From: Micromonospora lupini str. Lupac 08
GTDB taxonomy: Bacteria; Actinomycetota; Actinomycetes; Mycobacteriales; Micromonosporaceae
Length of the DNA stretch: 64,000 nucleotides
Direction of reading: 5' to 3'
Assembly (NCBI RefSeq): GCF_000297395.2
Contig: NZ_HF570108.1
Location: 757,685-821,684, forward strand
How positions within the stretch are numbered: position 1 is the stretch's first letter; every line of letters starts with the position of its first letter. A program made the translations under genes and the position numbers. Under the pieces are notes generated by a model. The model had not been told where the DNA came from. It ran no database searches and saw only the letters and a program-made list of their open reading frames with translations. Shown here in pieces: positions 8,703 to 16,960 of this stretch.

Positions 8703-10001
8703 TCAGCTGACGGTGTACTCGGGGCTGACCAGGCCGGCGGCCAGCAGTTTCCGTGGTTCGCCGGCCAGCGGTGTGAGAGCGGCCCGGGTGCGGGCGCCCC
8801 AGCCGTCGACGACAAGCAGTCGGGCCAGGGCGTCCGGCCGCCCGGCGGTGGGCGCGGCGGTCAGCCGGGCCAGCACCGCCGGGGTGGCCGCGGCGGCAAG
8901 CATTCCGGCCATCCGGAGCCGGGCCTGCAACGACGAGGTGGTCAGCCACGCCGCGCCGGCCGGCCAGCCACCCACGCTGGGCGGCCGCAGCGGCACCTGA
9001 TCCAGCGCGTTCAGGCCGGACAGCAGTTGTTTGCGCTGCTGCTCCGGCAGGGCCGAGGGCCGGACGCCGAGCTGTCGCAGCGCGCCGACCAGCCACTCCA
9101 CCGGCTGCTTCACGAGGGTGCCGCGGGTCTGGGCGAAGGCCGGCGACGAGAACAGCGCACGCAGGGTCGCCACGGTGTCCGCGCCGGCCAGCCCGTCCGG
9201 GGCCGGGACGTCGGTGCCGGCGTAGCGGAACCAGAGCCGCCCCGCCACGAACGTCGCCGCCGCCGGCTGGGCGGACAGCAGTCCGGCGTACGCCTCGGCG
9301 TCGAAGCGGCCGGTCTGCCCCAGGATCGTCTTCTCCCCGGGGTCGTGCCGCTTGGCCTCGAAGCGCGCGACGCCGGTGCGCCGGTCCACCGTCCAGCCGG
9401 TCAACGCCCGCGCGCCGGCCTTCACGTCGGCCTCCGTGTACGCGCCGATGCCGAGGGTGAACAGCTCCATCAGCTCGCGCGCCAGGTTCTCGTTCGGCGC
9501 CTTGCGGGTGTTCTTCTGCCCGTCCAGCCAGATGATCAGAGCCGGGTCGCGCACCATCGCGGCGACAAGTGGGGCAAGCGGCCCGCGCCCGTGGCGGCGC
9601 AGCGTCTCCAACTGGCCCAGCATCACCCGCGCCGACTTCACCTTCTGCGCGCTGGTGGCCCAGTGCCCGTGCCAGAAGAAGAGCAGCTTCTCGGTCAGCC
9701 CGTCCTCGGCGGCGACCATCCGGTCCAGCCACCAGAGGGTCACCTGCTGGAGCTGCTCCTTGCGCTGGGCGTTGGCCTTCTGCCGCTGCTCGCGGGTGGA
9801 CTCCTTGGTCAGCCCGGCGTACGGGTCGGCGGGCAGCGTCGGCGGCGGGGTGGCCGCCGCGCCCCGGTCGGCCCGAGCCGGGGCGAGCAGCTTGTCCAGG
9901 GTCGCCGCCGGCCCGGCCCGCTCGGCCGCGTCCACCTCGTCGGCGGTCGGCCCGAAGGTCGCCCGACGCAGCAGATGCGCCACCGCTTCACGATCGCTCA
10001 T
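8703..10001 (-). CDS. DUF1800 family protein
   Basis: This 432-residue protein belongs to DUF1800. Recognisable segments are HLLRRATFGPT at the start, LTEKLLFFWHGHWATS with the conserved FWH, the NENLARELMELFTLG helix and GARALTGWTVD in the middle, and RPPSVGGWP towards the end. DUF1800 proteins are regularly paired with DUF1501, as here, and are thought to work with them, but the chemistry is unknown. No signal peptide is obvious, whereas its partner has a Tat signal. The ATG at 10001 is the first start in a stretch with normal codon bias. Confidence 0.88.
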   Translation of the reverse strand: MSDREAVAHLLRRATFGPTADEVDAAERAGPAATLDKLLAPARADRGAAATPPPTLPADPYAGLTKESTREQRQKANAQRKEQLQQVTLWWLDRMVAAEDGLTEKLLFFWHGHWATSAQKVKSARVMLGQLETLRRHGRGPLAPLVAAMVRDPALIIWLDGQKNTRKAPNENLARELMELFTLGIGAYTEADVKAGARALTGWTVDRRTGVARFEAKRHDPGEKTILGQTGRFDAEAYAGLLSAQPAAATFVAGRLWFRYAGTDVPAPDGLAGADTVATLRALFSSPAFAQTRGTLVKQPVEWLVGALRQLGVRPSALPEQQRKQLLSGLNALDQVPLRPPSVGGWPAGAAWLTTSSLQARLRMAGMLAAAATPAVLARLTAAPTAGRPDALARLLVVDGWGARTRAALTPLAGEPRKLLAAGLVSPEYTVS

Positions 10002-10060
10002 GCGGTCCGACGTTAGGCGGCCCGCGTACGAGGACGGTAAGGGTGGGGTGCGAATCGCGT

Positions 10061-10852
10061 TCAGTGTCCCTCGAAGACCGGTTTCTGCTTGGCGACGAAC
10101 GCGAGGGTGGCCGCCCGGTGGTCGGCGGTGGCGCCGCAGATCGCCTGGGCCTGCGCCTCGGCCGAGAGGGCGTCGGCGAGGGTGCCGGCGTCGGCGATCG
10201 AGAGCTGCCGCTTGATGGCCCCGTACGCCACGGTGGGGCCGGCGGCGAGCCGGGCCGCGAGCTCCTGCGCGACGGGCAGCACCTGCTCGTCGTCGTCCGT
10301 CAGCCGGGTGATCAGCCCCAGCCGGCAGGCCTCCTCGGCGCGGACCGGCTCGGCGAGCATGAGCAGCTCCACGGCCTTGGCGTGGCCGACCAGCCGGGGC
10401 AGCGTCCAGGAGGCGCCGGTGTCGGCGGCCAGACCGACCTTGGCGAACGCCATCAGGAAGCTGGTGCTCGGGCCGCCGATCCGGATGTCGGCGAGGAAGG
10501 CCAGCGACGCGCCCGCCCCGGCGGCCATCCCACGGACCGCTGCCACCACCGGCTTGGGCAGGTTGGCCAGCCGGGCGGCGATCGGGTTGTAGTGCGCCCG
10601 CACGGTGTCCAGCGGCTGGCCGGAGGAGCTGCCCAGGGTGGCCACGTGCTCGCGCAGGTCCTGCCCGGCGCTGAACGCCCCGCCGGCCCCGGCCAGGACT
10701 ACCGCCCGGCAGGACCGGTCGGTCTCCAACTCGGCGAGCGTGTCCCGCAGCGCCTCCTTGAGCGCCAGGTCGAGCGCGTTCATCGCCTGCGGCCGGTTCA
10801 GGGTGAGGGTGACGACGGCGTCGGTCCGGTCGACGAGCAAAGGCTCGGTCAC
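10061..10852 (-). CDS. enoyl-CoA hydratase/isomerase, PaaG-like
   Basis: This 263-residue crotonase-fold enzyme hydrates or isomerises an acyl-CoA double bond. The oxyanion-hole motifs are visible as AFSAGQDLRE (about residues 57-66) and RGMAAGAGASLAF (near 107-119), and the expected acidic segment follows (AKVGLAADTGAS). The Asp-bearing loop with an absent first Glu resembles PaaG, the ring-opening isomerase of phenylacetate degradation. The GTG at 10852 lies four bases after the stop of a PaaX-family regulator, which supports a phenylacetyl-CoA or related aromatic role, although no other paa gene is in the window. Confidence 0.85.
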   Translation of the reverse strand: MTEPLLVDRTDAVVTLTLNRPQAMNALDLALKEALRDTLAELETDRSCRAVVLAGAGGAFSAGQDLREHVATLGSSSGQPLDTVRAHYNPIAARLANLPKPVVAAVRGMAAGAGASLAFLADIRIGGPSTSFLMAFAKVGLAADTGASWTLPRLVGHAKAVELLMLAEPVRAEEACRLGLITRLTDDDEQVLPVAQELAARLAAGPTVAYGAIKRQLSIADAGTLADALSAEAQAQAICGATADHRAATLAFVAKQKPVFEGH

Positions 10853-10856
10853 GTGT

Positions 10857-11675
10857 CTAACGACCCTTCTGTCGAACGATGCGGTTGCCGGCGTCGAGGC
10901 ACTGCTCGACGTACCGGTCGGCGGCCGGACGCAGGCGGGCCGCGTGCCGGTCGAAGAAGCTGGCGGCGGCCGTGCCGGGCCAGCGCTCGGGGAGCAGCGC
11001 CGGGGGCAGCTGTGGGTCCCGGAACAGGAAGGTACGCCACGCGTGCACGAGCCGGAACCGGGCCGCGTACGCCTCCTCGTCGCTGCTGCGCACGGTGACC
11101 GCGCCGAGGAGGGGGCGCTGGTCGGCGACGAACCGCTCGTAGGCGCGGCCGATCTCGGCCAGGTCCCAGGCGCGGCGGACGACGCCCATCGCGCCGGGGG
11201 TGCCGGAGAAGTGCGAGGCCGTGAACCGCTCGAACCGGATGCCGGCCTCGGCCAGCAACAGGTCGACGTCCTCGGCGGGTCGGGTCGCCACCCAGGTCTG
11301 CTCGTCGAGCGTGCCGTAGCCGAGGAAGCTGAGGGTGGCCGCGAGTCGCTGCCGGTCCCGCCGGGAACCCGGAGCGTCGAGGACGAGCAGATCGAACCGA
11401 CCGTCCCAGGTGACCCGGCCGGTGCGGTAGATCCGGGCCGCCGCCTCGTCCAGTCGGCGGGCGGCTTTCGGTGTGATCGAATATCCCGGTCCGGAGGCCA
11501 GCCGGAGCGGGTCGAGCCAGCCTTGACGCACCATCCGGGACACGGCGGTGCGAACGGCGGGCGGCGCGATTCCCAACGGCGCCAGTAGCTTGACCAGGGC
11601 GGCGACCGGTGCCCGGCCACCCCTCGGTCGGAGGTGGTCGCCGTACAGGTCGAAGAGTGCCGACCGTGCCTGCAT
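10857..11675 (-). CDS. PaaX family transcriptional regulator
   Basis: This 272-residue protein shows the three-part PaaX layout: an N-terminal winged helix (ALFDLYGDHLRPRGG, then PPAVRTAVSRMVRQGWL near residues 37-53), a central domain, and a C-terminal LVHAWRTFLFRDPQLPPALLP block typical of PaaX-like repressors. Such regulators respond to aryl-CoA thioesters such as phenylacetyl-CoA. The gene is co-transcribed with the enoyl-CoA hydratase. An imperfect inverted repeat lies just upstream of the ATG (11685-11724) and could be its own operator. Family identity is clear; the ligand is inferred. Confidence 0.88.
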   Translation of the reverse strand: MQARSALFDLYGDHLRPRGGRAPVAALVKLLAPLGIAPPAVRTAVSRMVRQGWLDPLRLASGPGYSITPKAARRLDEAAARIYRTGRVTWDGRFDLLVLDAPGSRRDRQRLAATLSFLGYGTLDEQTWVATRPAEDVDLLLAEAGIRFERFTASHFSGTPGAMGVVRRAWDLAEIGRAYERFVADQRPLLGAVTVRSSDEEAYAARFRLVHAWRTFLFRDPQLPPALLPERWPGTAAASFFDRHAARLRPAADRYVEQCLDAGNRIVRQKGR

Positions 11676-11684
11676 GACCGCACA

Positions 11685-11724
11685 TTGTGACAGGCCTTCT
11701 CAAGATAAGCTAGATGCTGTTACA
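11685..11724. promoter_or_regulatory. imperfect inverted repeat upstream of paaX-like gene, candidate operator
   Basis: TGTGACAG at 11686-11693 faces CTGTTACA at 11717-11724 with one mismatch between the arms and a 23-base AT-richer spacer. It starts ten bases before the PaaX-family ATG, where a repressor would block transcription. It could equally serve the divergent DUF3117 transcript. No motif search was possible. Confidence 0.4.
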
Positions 11725-11865
11725 TCAATGCTGCTCCGGTTTGGGTCCGGCGGTGTTCATCAGGGAAAATCGTCTGTCGACACCCCCGCGACCGTTGCGG
11801 GTGGTCGTGACGAAGTGGCTGTGGGGCAACCCACCGACCCTGGTGTAGGTCTGAGGGGAGACAAC

Positions 11866-12033
11866 ATGGCGGCGATGAAGCCGCGGACGGGCGACGGTCC
11901 GCTGGAAGTCACCAAGGAGGGTCGGGGCATCGTCATGCGGGTCCCGCTGGAGGGCGGTGGCCGGCTCGTCGTCGAGATGACTCCCGACGAGGCCAACGCG
12001 CTCGGTGACGCGTTGAAGGCAGCCGCCGGCTGA
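11866..12033 (+). CDS. DUF3117 small conserved protein
   Basis: This protein of 55 residues starts at ATG 11866 after GGGGAG. It contains MKPRTGDGPLEVTKEGRG near the N-terminus and ends in a helical DEANALGDALKAAAG. It is a nearly invariant actinobacterial protein (DUF3117, Rv1211 in M. tuberculosis) of unknown function. Its place downstream of folP2 and tag matches the mycobacterial gene order, although here about 5 kb of other genes intervene. A strong hairpin follows at 12079-12115, so it is probably a monocistronic transcript. Confidence 0.9.
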   Translation: MAAMKPRTGDGPLEVTKEGRGIVMRVPLEGGGRLVVEMTPDEANALGDALKAAAG

Positions 12034-12078
12034 GTGAGGAACGACCCGGACGGCGTACGCCGCCCGGAGCGTTTCCTG

Positions 12079-12115
12079 GACCCTGAGCCACCGGAATCGC
12101 CGGTGGCTCAGGGTC
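12079..12115 (+). terminator. strong hairpin terminator after DUF3117
   Basis: A 16-base-pair perfect stem (12079-12094 with 12100-12115) closes a five-base loop AATCG. Only a short TT follows, as is usual for actinomycete terminators. It lies between DUF3117 and the leucyl aminopeptidase gene. Confidence 0.8.
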
Positions 12116-12182
12116 TTCATCGGTGTGGGCGGGCGCTTGCCCGGTCCCACTCTGCGACATGTCCTGGAAGGTACGGTTCTGC

Positions 12183-13670
12183 GTGCTCGCCATTCGTCCG
12201 CTCGCCGAGCCAGACCGGCTCGACGTCCTCGTCCTGCCCGTCCGCCCCACCGATCGGGCGGCGGGAGGCGAAGCCGGAGATGACGCCCCGGCGGAGCTGG
12301 CGCCCGCCGCTGTGACGCTGCCGGACGGCACCGCCGAGGAGGCTGCCGCGCTGGTGCCGGTCGCCCGACTGAGCGGCCGGGCGGGCGAGATCCGTACCCA
12401 CCTGCGTCCCGGGCGCAGCCCCGGACGGTTGGTGCTGCTCGGTGTCGGCGACGGCGGAGAGTCCTCCTGGCGGGCTGCCGGCGCCGCCCTGGCCCGCTCG
12501 GCGGCAGATGAGACGCACATCACTATCGCGCTGCCGGCCGACGTGACGTCCGACGCGGTCCGTGGGTTGACCGAGGGGCTGCTGCTCGCGTCGTACCGGT
12601 TCCGGATGGCCGAGACCGACGATCCGCCCGCGCTCGGCGGCGTCGACCTGCTGCTCGCCGAGACGGAGGCGTACGAGAGCGCCGTGGCCACGGCGCGGAC
12701 CACCGCCGCGATGACCCGCCTCGCCCGCGATCTGACCAACACCCCCTCCTCGGTGAAGACCCCGCAGTGGTTCGCCGAGCAGGTGGCCTCCGCCGCCGTG
12801 GACCTTCCGGACCTGCGCCTCACGGTGCGCCACCCGGCCGAGCTGACCGCGGAGGGCTTCGGTGGGATCCTCGCCGTGGGCGGCGGCTCGGCCAGTGGCC
12901 CGCGGCTGGTCGAGATGGACTGGCATCCCGCCAACGCGCGCACCCACGTGGTGCTGATCGGCAAGGGCATCACCTTCGACACCGGCGGCCTCTCGATCAA
13001 ACCGGTGCCGGCGATGAAGCTGATGCGCAAGGACATGGCCGGCGCGGCGGCGGTCGTCGCCGCCACCCTCGGCGCGGCGGCGCTGCGCCTGCCGGTCCGC
13101 GTCACCACCCTCGCCCCGCTCGCCGAGAACATGGTCAGCGGCTCGGCGTTCCGCCCGGGCGACGTGATCCGGCACTACGACGGGACGACAAGCGAGACGA
13201 CCAACTCCGACGCCGAGGGCCGCCTGGTCCTCGCCGACGCGCTGGCGTACGCGGTGCGGCAGCTCAAGCCCGATCTGCTGATCGACCTGGCGACCCTCAC
13301 CGGCGCGAACGCCGTGGCACTGGGCAAGCGAACCGCCGCCCTCTACAGCGAGAACGACGAGCTGGCCGCCGACCTGCTGGCCGCGATCGGGGCGGCCGGC
13401 GAGGCGGCCTGGCGGATGCCGCTGCACACCGACTACGTCGAGTACCTGGGCAGCGAGATCGCCGACCTCTACAGCGCGCCCGCGCAGGGCGCCGGATCGG
13501 TGCTGGCCGCGCTCTACCTGCGCGAGTTCACCGGCGAACTCCGGGACCGCTGGCTGCACCTGGACATGTCCGCCCCGTCCTGGGCGGACGGCGACCAGGC
13601 CGAACTCACCCGCGGTGCGACGGGCTGGGGCGTCCGCTCCCTGCTGCGCTGGCTGGCCAGCCTCGACTGA
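12183..13670 (+). CDS. pepA: leucyl aminopeptidase (M17)
   Basis: This cytosolic dimetal aminopeptidase cleaves N-terminal residues from peptides. The 495 residues match the family length. The M17 catalytic core is complete: the metal-ligand segment GKGITFDTGGLSIKP, the KDMAGAAAV segment, and the signature NSDAEGRLVLADAL (canonical NTDAEGRLVLADAL). The N-terminal domain is the variable DNA/peptide-binding part. The GTG at 12183 is preferred because GGAAGG lies 11 bases upstream; ATG 12159 in frame lacks a ribosome site. The gene is flanked by a terminator hairpin upstream and a convergent O-methyltransferase downstream. Confidence 0.93.
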   Translation: MLAIRPLAEPDRLDVLVLPVRPTDRAAGGEAGDDAPAELAPAAVTLPDGTAEEAAALVPVARLSGRAGEIRTHLRPGRSPGRLVLLGVGDGGESSWRAAGAALARSAADETHITIALPADVTSDAVRGLTEGLLLASYRFRMAETDDPPALGGVDLLLAETEAYESAVATARTTAAMTRLARDLTNTPSSVKTPQWFAEQVASAAVDLPDLRLTVRHPAELTAEGFGGILAVGGGSASGPRLVEMDWHPANARTHVVLIGKGITFDTGGLSIKPVPAMKLMRKDMAGAAAVVAATLGAAALRLPVRVTTLAPLAENMVSGSAFRPGDVIRHYDGTTSETTNSDAEGRLVLADALAYAVRQLKPDLLIDLATLTGANAVALGKRTAALYSENDELAADLLAAIGAAGEAAWRMPLHTDYVEYLGSEIADLYSAPAQGAGSVLAALYLREFTGELRDRWLHLDMSAPSWADGDQAELTRGATGWGVRSLLRWLASLD

Positions 13671-13673
13671 CCG

Positions 13674-14324
13674 TCAGCACTTCACGGCGGCGAGCACCCC
13701 GTGCCCGACCGGGAGCAGCGCGGGAATCCAGTGCTCCGACTCCCGGACCGCCTTGATCGTTTCGCGGACCGTCACCGTCTCCGCGTCCCGGGCGGCCGGG
13801 TCACCGATCCGACCGTGCGCCAGCATGCCGTTGAGCGCGAGCACGCCGCCCGGGCGCAGCAGCCGCAGCGCCGCTTCCACGCAGGCGTGGAACCCGGTCG
13901 CCTCGGCGTCGACGAAGACCAGGTCGTACGCCCCGTCGGCGAGCCGCGGCAGTACGTCCAGCGCGCGACCGGTGATGATCCGGGTGCGGCCGGCGGCGAA
14001 GCCGGCCTCGGCGAAGATCCGCCGGGCGATCCGCTGGTGCTCCACCTCAAGGTCGATGGTGGTGAGCACGCCGTCGGCGCGCATGCCACGCAGCAGCCAG
14101 ACGCCGCTCACGCCCGTGCCGGTGCCGATCTCCACCACCGCGCGGGCGTTCCCGGCCGCGGCCAGCAGCCGCAGGGCCGCCCCCGCTCCGGGAGTGACCG
14201 CGTCGAGGCCCACCTCGTGGGCCAGGCTGCGGGCGGTCCGCAGGACGAGATCCTCGGTCACGTACGACTCGGCGAACTGCTGAGCCTGGGTCGTCGAACT
14301 GCCGGAACCGGCGACCGTGGCGAT
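13674..14324 (-). CDS. O-methyltransferase family 3, possible ATC start
   Basis: This SAM-dependent O-methyltransferase (COG4122/Rv1220c type) is about 216 residues long. The SAM site is VEIGTGTGVSGVWLL, followed by TTIDLE and the metal/SAM segment DLVFVDAEATGF. The N-terminal AESYVTEDLVL region is conserved. The coding frame is clearly open upstream of the first standard start, a GTG at 14261 that would remove part of that region. The only good ribosome site (GGAGG at 14331-14335) sits six bases before an ATC codon at 14322-14324, so I annotate from there. Its place just before htrA matches mycobacteria, minus sigE and rseA. Confidence 0.78.
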   Translation of the reverse strand: MATVAGSGSSTTQAQQFAESYVTEDLVLRTARSLAHEVGLDAVTPGAGAALRLLAAAGNARAVVEIGTGTGVSGVWLLRGMRADGVLTTIDLEVEHQRIARRIFAEAGFAAGRTRIITGRALDVLPRLADGAYDLVFVDAEATGFHACVEAALRLLRPGGVLALNGMLAHGRIGDPAARDAETVTVRETIKAVRESEHWIPALLPVGHGVLAAVKC

Positions 14325-14557
14325 GGGGCACCTCCGGGCGGTGCGTGGTGCGGGGGCGGGTTGGCACTGTGAGCGTAGAGGCGACCGGCGGGAGGCGCAG
14401 CCGCGCCTCCGTCCCCGCGCGATCGCCGCACCCAACCGCTGACTCCACCGCGCGCATCCGTGCAATCCTGGAAGCGGTATTCCGTCAGCCTCGACCGCGC
14501 CGAACCGTGGCCGGGCGACGCCGCGCGGGATCCGGGGACGGACTGGGAGGCACCGAC

Positions 14558-15889
14558 GTGACCGACGGCTGGGATTGGCGCCGGGGCGGTGAGACTCCGG
14601 CTCCGGCGAGCCCGCCCGGGGCAGGGGTCCCGCCGGCGGGGCCGCCGACCACGCCGGGGAGTGACACCGCGCCCACGGCTGCGGTCGGCGCCTCGCCCTG
14701 GTGGTCCGACGCGCTCGGCGATCCGTGGCGTGACCCGGCGGCGCCCGCCGCGGTGGTGGTGCCCGGGGTGGTGGCGGTCGGCACCGAACCCGAACCGGTC
14801 ACCGACCCGGACGCGCCGGGCCGACCGACGCTGCGCCATCTGCTGCTCATCCCGGTGATCACCGCACTGCTGGCGGGCACGCTCGGTGGCGCGTTGGGTT
14901 ACGCCTTCGCGGTGCGCGGCGGCGCCGCGGGCACGGTGCTCGGCGCGCCGGCCGTGGACCCGCCGGCGCTGGCCCAGCGCAAGCCGGAGTCACTGGCCGG
15001 AGTCGCCGAACGTGTCCTGCCCAGCGTGGTCACCGTCCGGGTGAGCAGCCTCGGCGGGATCAGCGAGGGCTCCGGCTTCATCGCCAGCGCCGACGGTCAC
15101 GTGATCACCAACGACCACGTGGTGGCCGGCGGCAGCGGTAAGGCCTCGGTGATCTTCAACGACGGCACGGCCGCTCCGGCCACAGTCGTCGGGCAGGACC
15201 CGGAGTCCGACATCGCCGTGATCAAGGTGAACCGCACGGGGCTGCGACCGGTGGAGTTCGGCGACTCCGAAGCGCTGGCCGTCGGCGACCCGGTGCTCGC
15301 CGTCGGCTCACCCCTGTCGCTGGCCAACACTGTCACCGCAGGCATCGTGAGCGCCCTGGACCGGACGATGCAGGCCGGTGAGCCGGGCGGCCCGGTGCGC
15401 TACTACGCGGCCATCCAGACCGACGCCGCCGTCAACCACGGCAACTCGGGCGGCCCACTCGTCGACGGCGCCGGGCGGGTGGTCGGGGTCAACTCCACCA
15501 TCAAGTCGCTGGTGGCCGACGGGCAGGAGGCCGGCAACATCGGGCTCGCCTTCGCCATCCCGATCAACCAGGCCAAGCGGGTCACCCAGGACATCATCGG
15601 CACCGGCAAGGCCCGGCGTACGGTCATCGGCGCCCAGGTCGGCGGCCCCGGCGCGGGCGCCAACGGCGGCGTACGGCTGGCCGCCGTGGAACCCTCCGGG
15701 CCTGCGGCCGGGGCCGGGCTGAAGGTCGGCGACGTGATCCTGAAGCTCAACGGCCGGCCGATGACCGAGCCGACCGACCTGATCGCCCTGGTCCGCAAGT
15801 TCGCTCCGGGTTCGGTGGTGACCGTCGAGTTCCGGCGGGGGGCCGCTCGGCAGAACACGTCGGTGACCCTCGCCGCGGATGCCAAGTGA
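14558..15889 (+). CDS. htrA: HtrA/DegP-like membrane serine protease with PDZ domain
   Basis: This is a membrane-tethered quality-control protease. It has a Pro-rich cytoplasmic N-terminus, one helix around residues 95-118, a trypsin-like domain with the catalytic triad His187 (NDHVVAG), Asp218 (ESDIAVI) and Ser297 (GNSGGP), and a C-terminal PDZ domain from about residue 365 (GLKVGDVILKLNG). The total is 443 residues. The GTG at 14558 follows GGGAGG with a 7-base gap. tatB follows 76 bases downstream as in M. tuberculosis Rv1223-Rv1224. There it is controlled by SigE, but no sigE or rseA gene is present between it and the methyltransferase here. Confidence 0.93.
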   Translation: MTDGWDWRRGGETPAPASPPGAGVPPAGPPTTPGSDTAPTAAVGASPWWSDALGDPWRDPAAPAAVVVPGVVAVGTEPEPVTDPDAPGRPTLRHLLLIPVITALLAGTLGGALGYAFAVRGGAAGTVLGAPAVDPPALAQRKPESLAGVAERVLPSVVTVRVSSLGGISEGSGFIASADGHVITNDHVVAGGSGKASVIFNDGTAAPATVVGQDPESDIAVIKVNRTGLRPVEFGDSEALAVGDPVLAVGSPLSLANTVTAGIVSALDRTMQAGEPGGPVRYYAAIQTDAAVNHGNSGGPLVDGAGRVVGVNSTIKSLVADGQEAGNIGLAFAIPINQAKRVTQDIIGTGKARRTVIGAQVGGPGAGANGGVRLAAVEPSGPAAGAGLKVGDVILKLNGRPMTEPTDLIALVRKFAPGSVVTVEFRRGAARQNTSVTLAADAK

Positions 15890-15965
15890 ACAGCGCGTCA
15901 CCCCCTGCCGGAAAGCCGTCCGACGTGCGTAGTCTTGCTGCTGACGCCGAGAGGAGGCCCGCGGG

Positions 15966-16388
15966 ATGTTCGAGAACCTGAACATGTGGGAAGTCGGGGC
16001 GCTGCTGCTCCTGGCGCTGTTGATCTTTGGTGACCGGCTGCCTGCCGTGATCAACGACGGCCTGCGGATGGTGCGCAATCTGCGCAACATGGCCCGCAAC
16101 GCCACCGGCGATCTCAGTCGCGAGCTGGGCACCGACATCCAGCTCGAGGATCTGCACCCGAAGGCCTTCATCCGCAAGCACCTCCTCAGCGAGGAGGACG
16201 AGGCGGCGATCCGCAAGCCGATGCAGGGCGTCTACGACAACCTGCGCGCGGACGTCAGCGGCGTGCACAACGAGCTGAAGGACGTGGCAAACGCCGTGGA
16301 CCCGCGCTCGAACGGCTCCCGGCCCGGCACGGCCACCGGCTCAGCGCCGGCGCCGGCTCCCCGGGCCAGCTACGACGACGCCACCTGA
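15966..16388 (+). CDS. tatB: Sec-independent translocase protein TatB
   Basis: TatB is the receptor-side subunit of the twin-arginine translocase. The 140-residue protein has the hallmark start: a short N-terminal segment, one helix with the Glu at residue 9 (MWEVGALLLLALLIFG), the FGDRLP hinge and an amphipathic helix with basic residues (RMVRNLRNMARN). A Pro/Ala-rich tail follows. The ATG at 15966 is preceded by GAGGAGG. TatB would be needed for exporting the DUF1501 protein encoded at 7.4 kb. A long repeat-filled gap follows. Confidence 0.93.
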   Translation: MFENLNMWEVGALLLLALLIFGDRLPAVINDGLRMVRNLRNMARNATGDLSRELGTDIQLEDLHPKAFIRKHLLSEEDEAAIRKPMQGVYDNLRADVSGVHNELKDVANAVDPRSNGSRPGTATGSAPAPAPRASYDDAT

Positions 16389-16569
16389 CCGACCCGCGCG
16401 TCCTGGCCCGCCCCGGCTTGCTGTCCGCGCGGCCCGGCCTTGTTCCGCGCGGCCCCGGCCTTGTGTCCGCGCGGCCCGGCCTTGTGTGCGCGCGGCCTGG
16501 ACTCACGCCCGCGCCGCCTTGGGCTCGCGCCGGCGCGGCCTAGGCTTGTCCTGGCCTGGCGTTATGCCT
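16389..16569. repeat. degenerate short repeats after tatB
   Basis: The sequence repeats variants of CGCGCGGCCCGGCCTTGTG about five times, degenerating towards 16560. No coding bias or ribosome site is visible. It leads directly into the palindromic element at 16571-16645. Confidence 0.6.
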
Positions 16570-16570
16570 T

Positions 16571-16645
16571 GATCAACTCGGGTTCCAGGAAATCGGCCTT
16601 TCAACCTTCGCGGGATGCCCCGACTTCCAGAAACCCGAGTTGACC
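16571..16645. repeat. imperfect palindromic element, copy A
   Basis: A 26-base left arm (16571-16596) and right arm (16620-16645) match at 22 of 26 positions as an inverted repeat around a 23-base centre containing GGGATGCCC. The outer edge is GATCAACTCGGG. Related elements occur at 46316-46390 and 54170-54243. Confidence 0.75.
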
Positions 16646-16707
16646 ATGCCGTGCCCGGCGCTTCGGGCCGTGCCGTGTCTGGCGTCGTGGCGTGCCCGGC
16701 GCTCCGG

Positions 16708-16879
16708 GCCGTGCCGGCCGTGCCGGCTGTGCCGGGCTGTGCCGGCTGTGCCGGGCTGTGCCGGCGGTGCCGGGCTGTGCCGGCTGTGCCGGGCTGTGCC
16801 GGCTGTGCCGGGCTGTGCCGGCTGTGCCGGGCTGTGCCGGCTGTGCCGGGCTGTGCCGGGCCGTGCCGGCTGTGCCGTG
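16708..16879. repeat. 19-bp tandem repeat array
   Basis: About eight head-to-tail copies of the 19-base unit GCTGTGCCGGGCTGTGCCG, itself built from two GTGCCGG half-units, fill this stretch. Edges are degenerate. All three forward frames stay open and would give Cys/Ala/Val repeats, but there is no ribosome site, and codon use does not look like that of neighbouring genes. No conserved spacers exist, so it is not a CRISPR. Confidence 0.8.
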
Positions 16880-16960
16880 CTGCGGCGGCCTGGCCGCCTA
16901 CCGGTACGACTCAGCCCGCCGGCCAACAGCGGCCGACGGGCTGGTGGTGCTTACGGGAAT

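Noticed and set aside
10849..11703. Alternative minus-strand frame across the PaaX gene
   Set aside because: No recognisable fold; the other frame has the PaaX domains and the ATG near the operator.
12117..13559. Long minus-strand frame across the leucyl aminopeptidase gene
   Set aside because: Antisense to unmistakable M17 motifs; composition is typical of GC-rich shadows.
16708..16879. CRISPR-like repetition
   Set aside because: The copies are directly adjacent with no unique spacers, and no cas genes are near.
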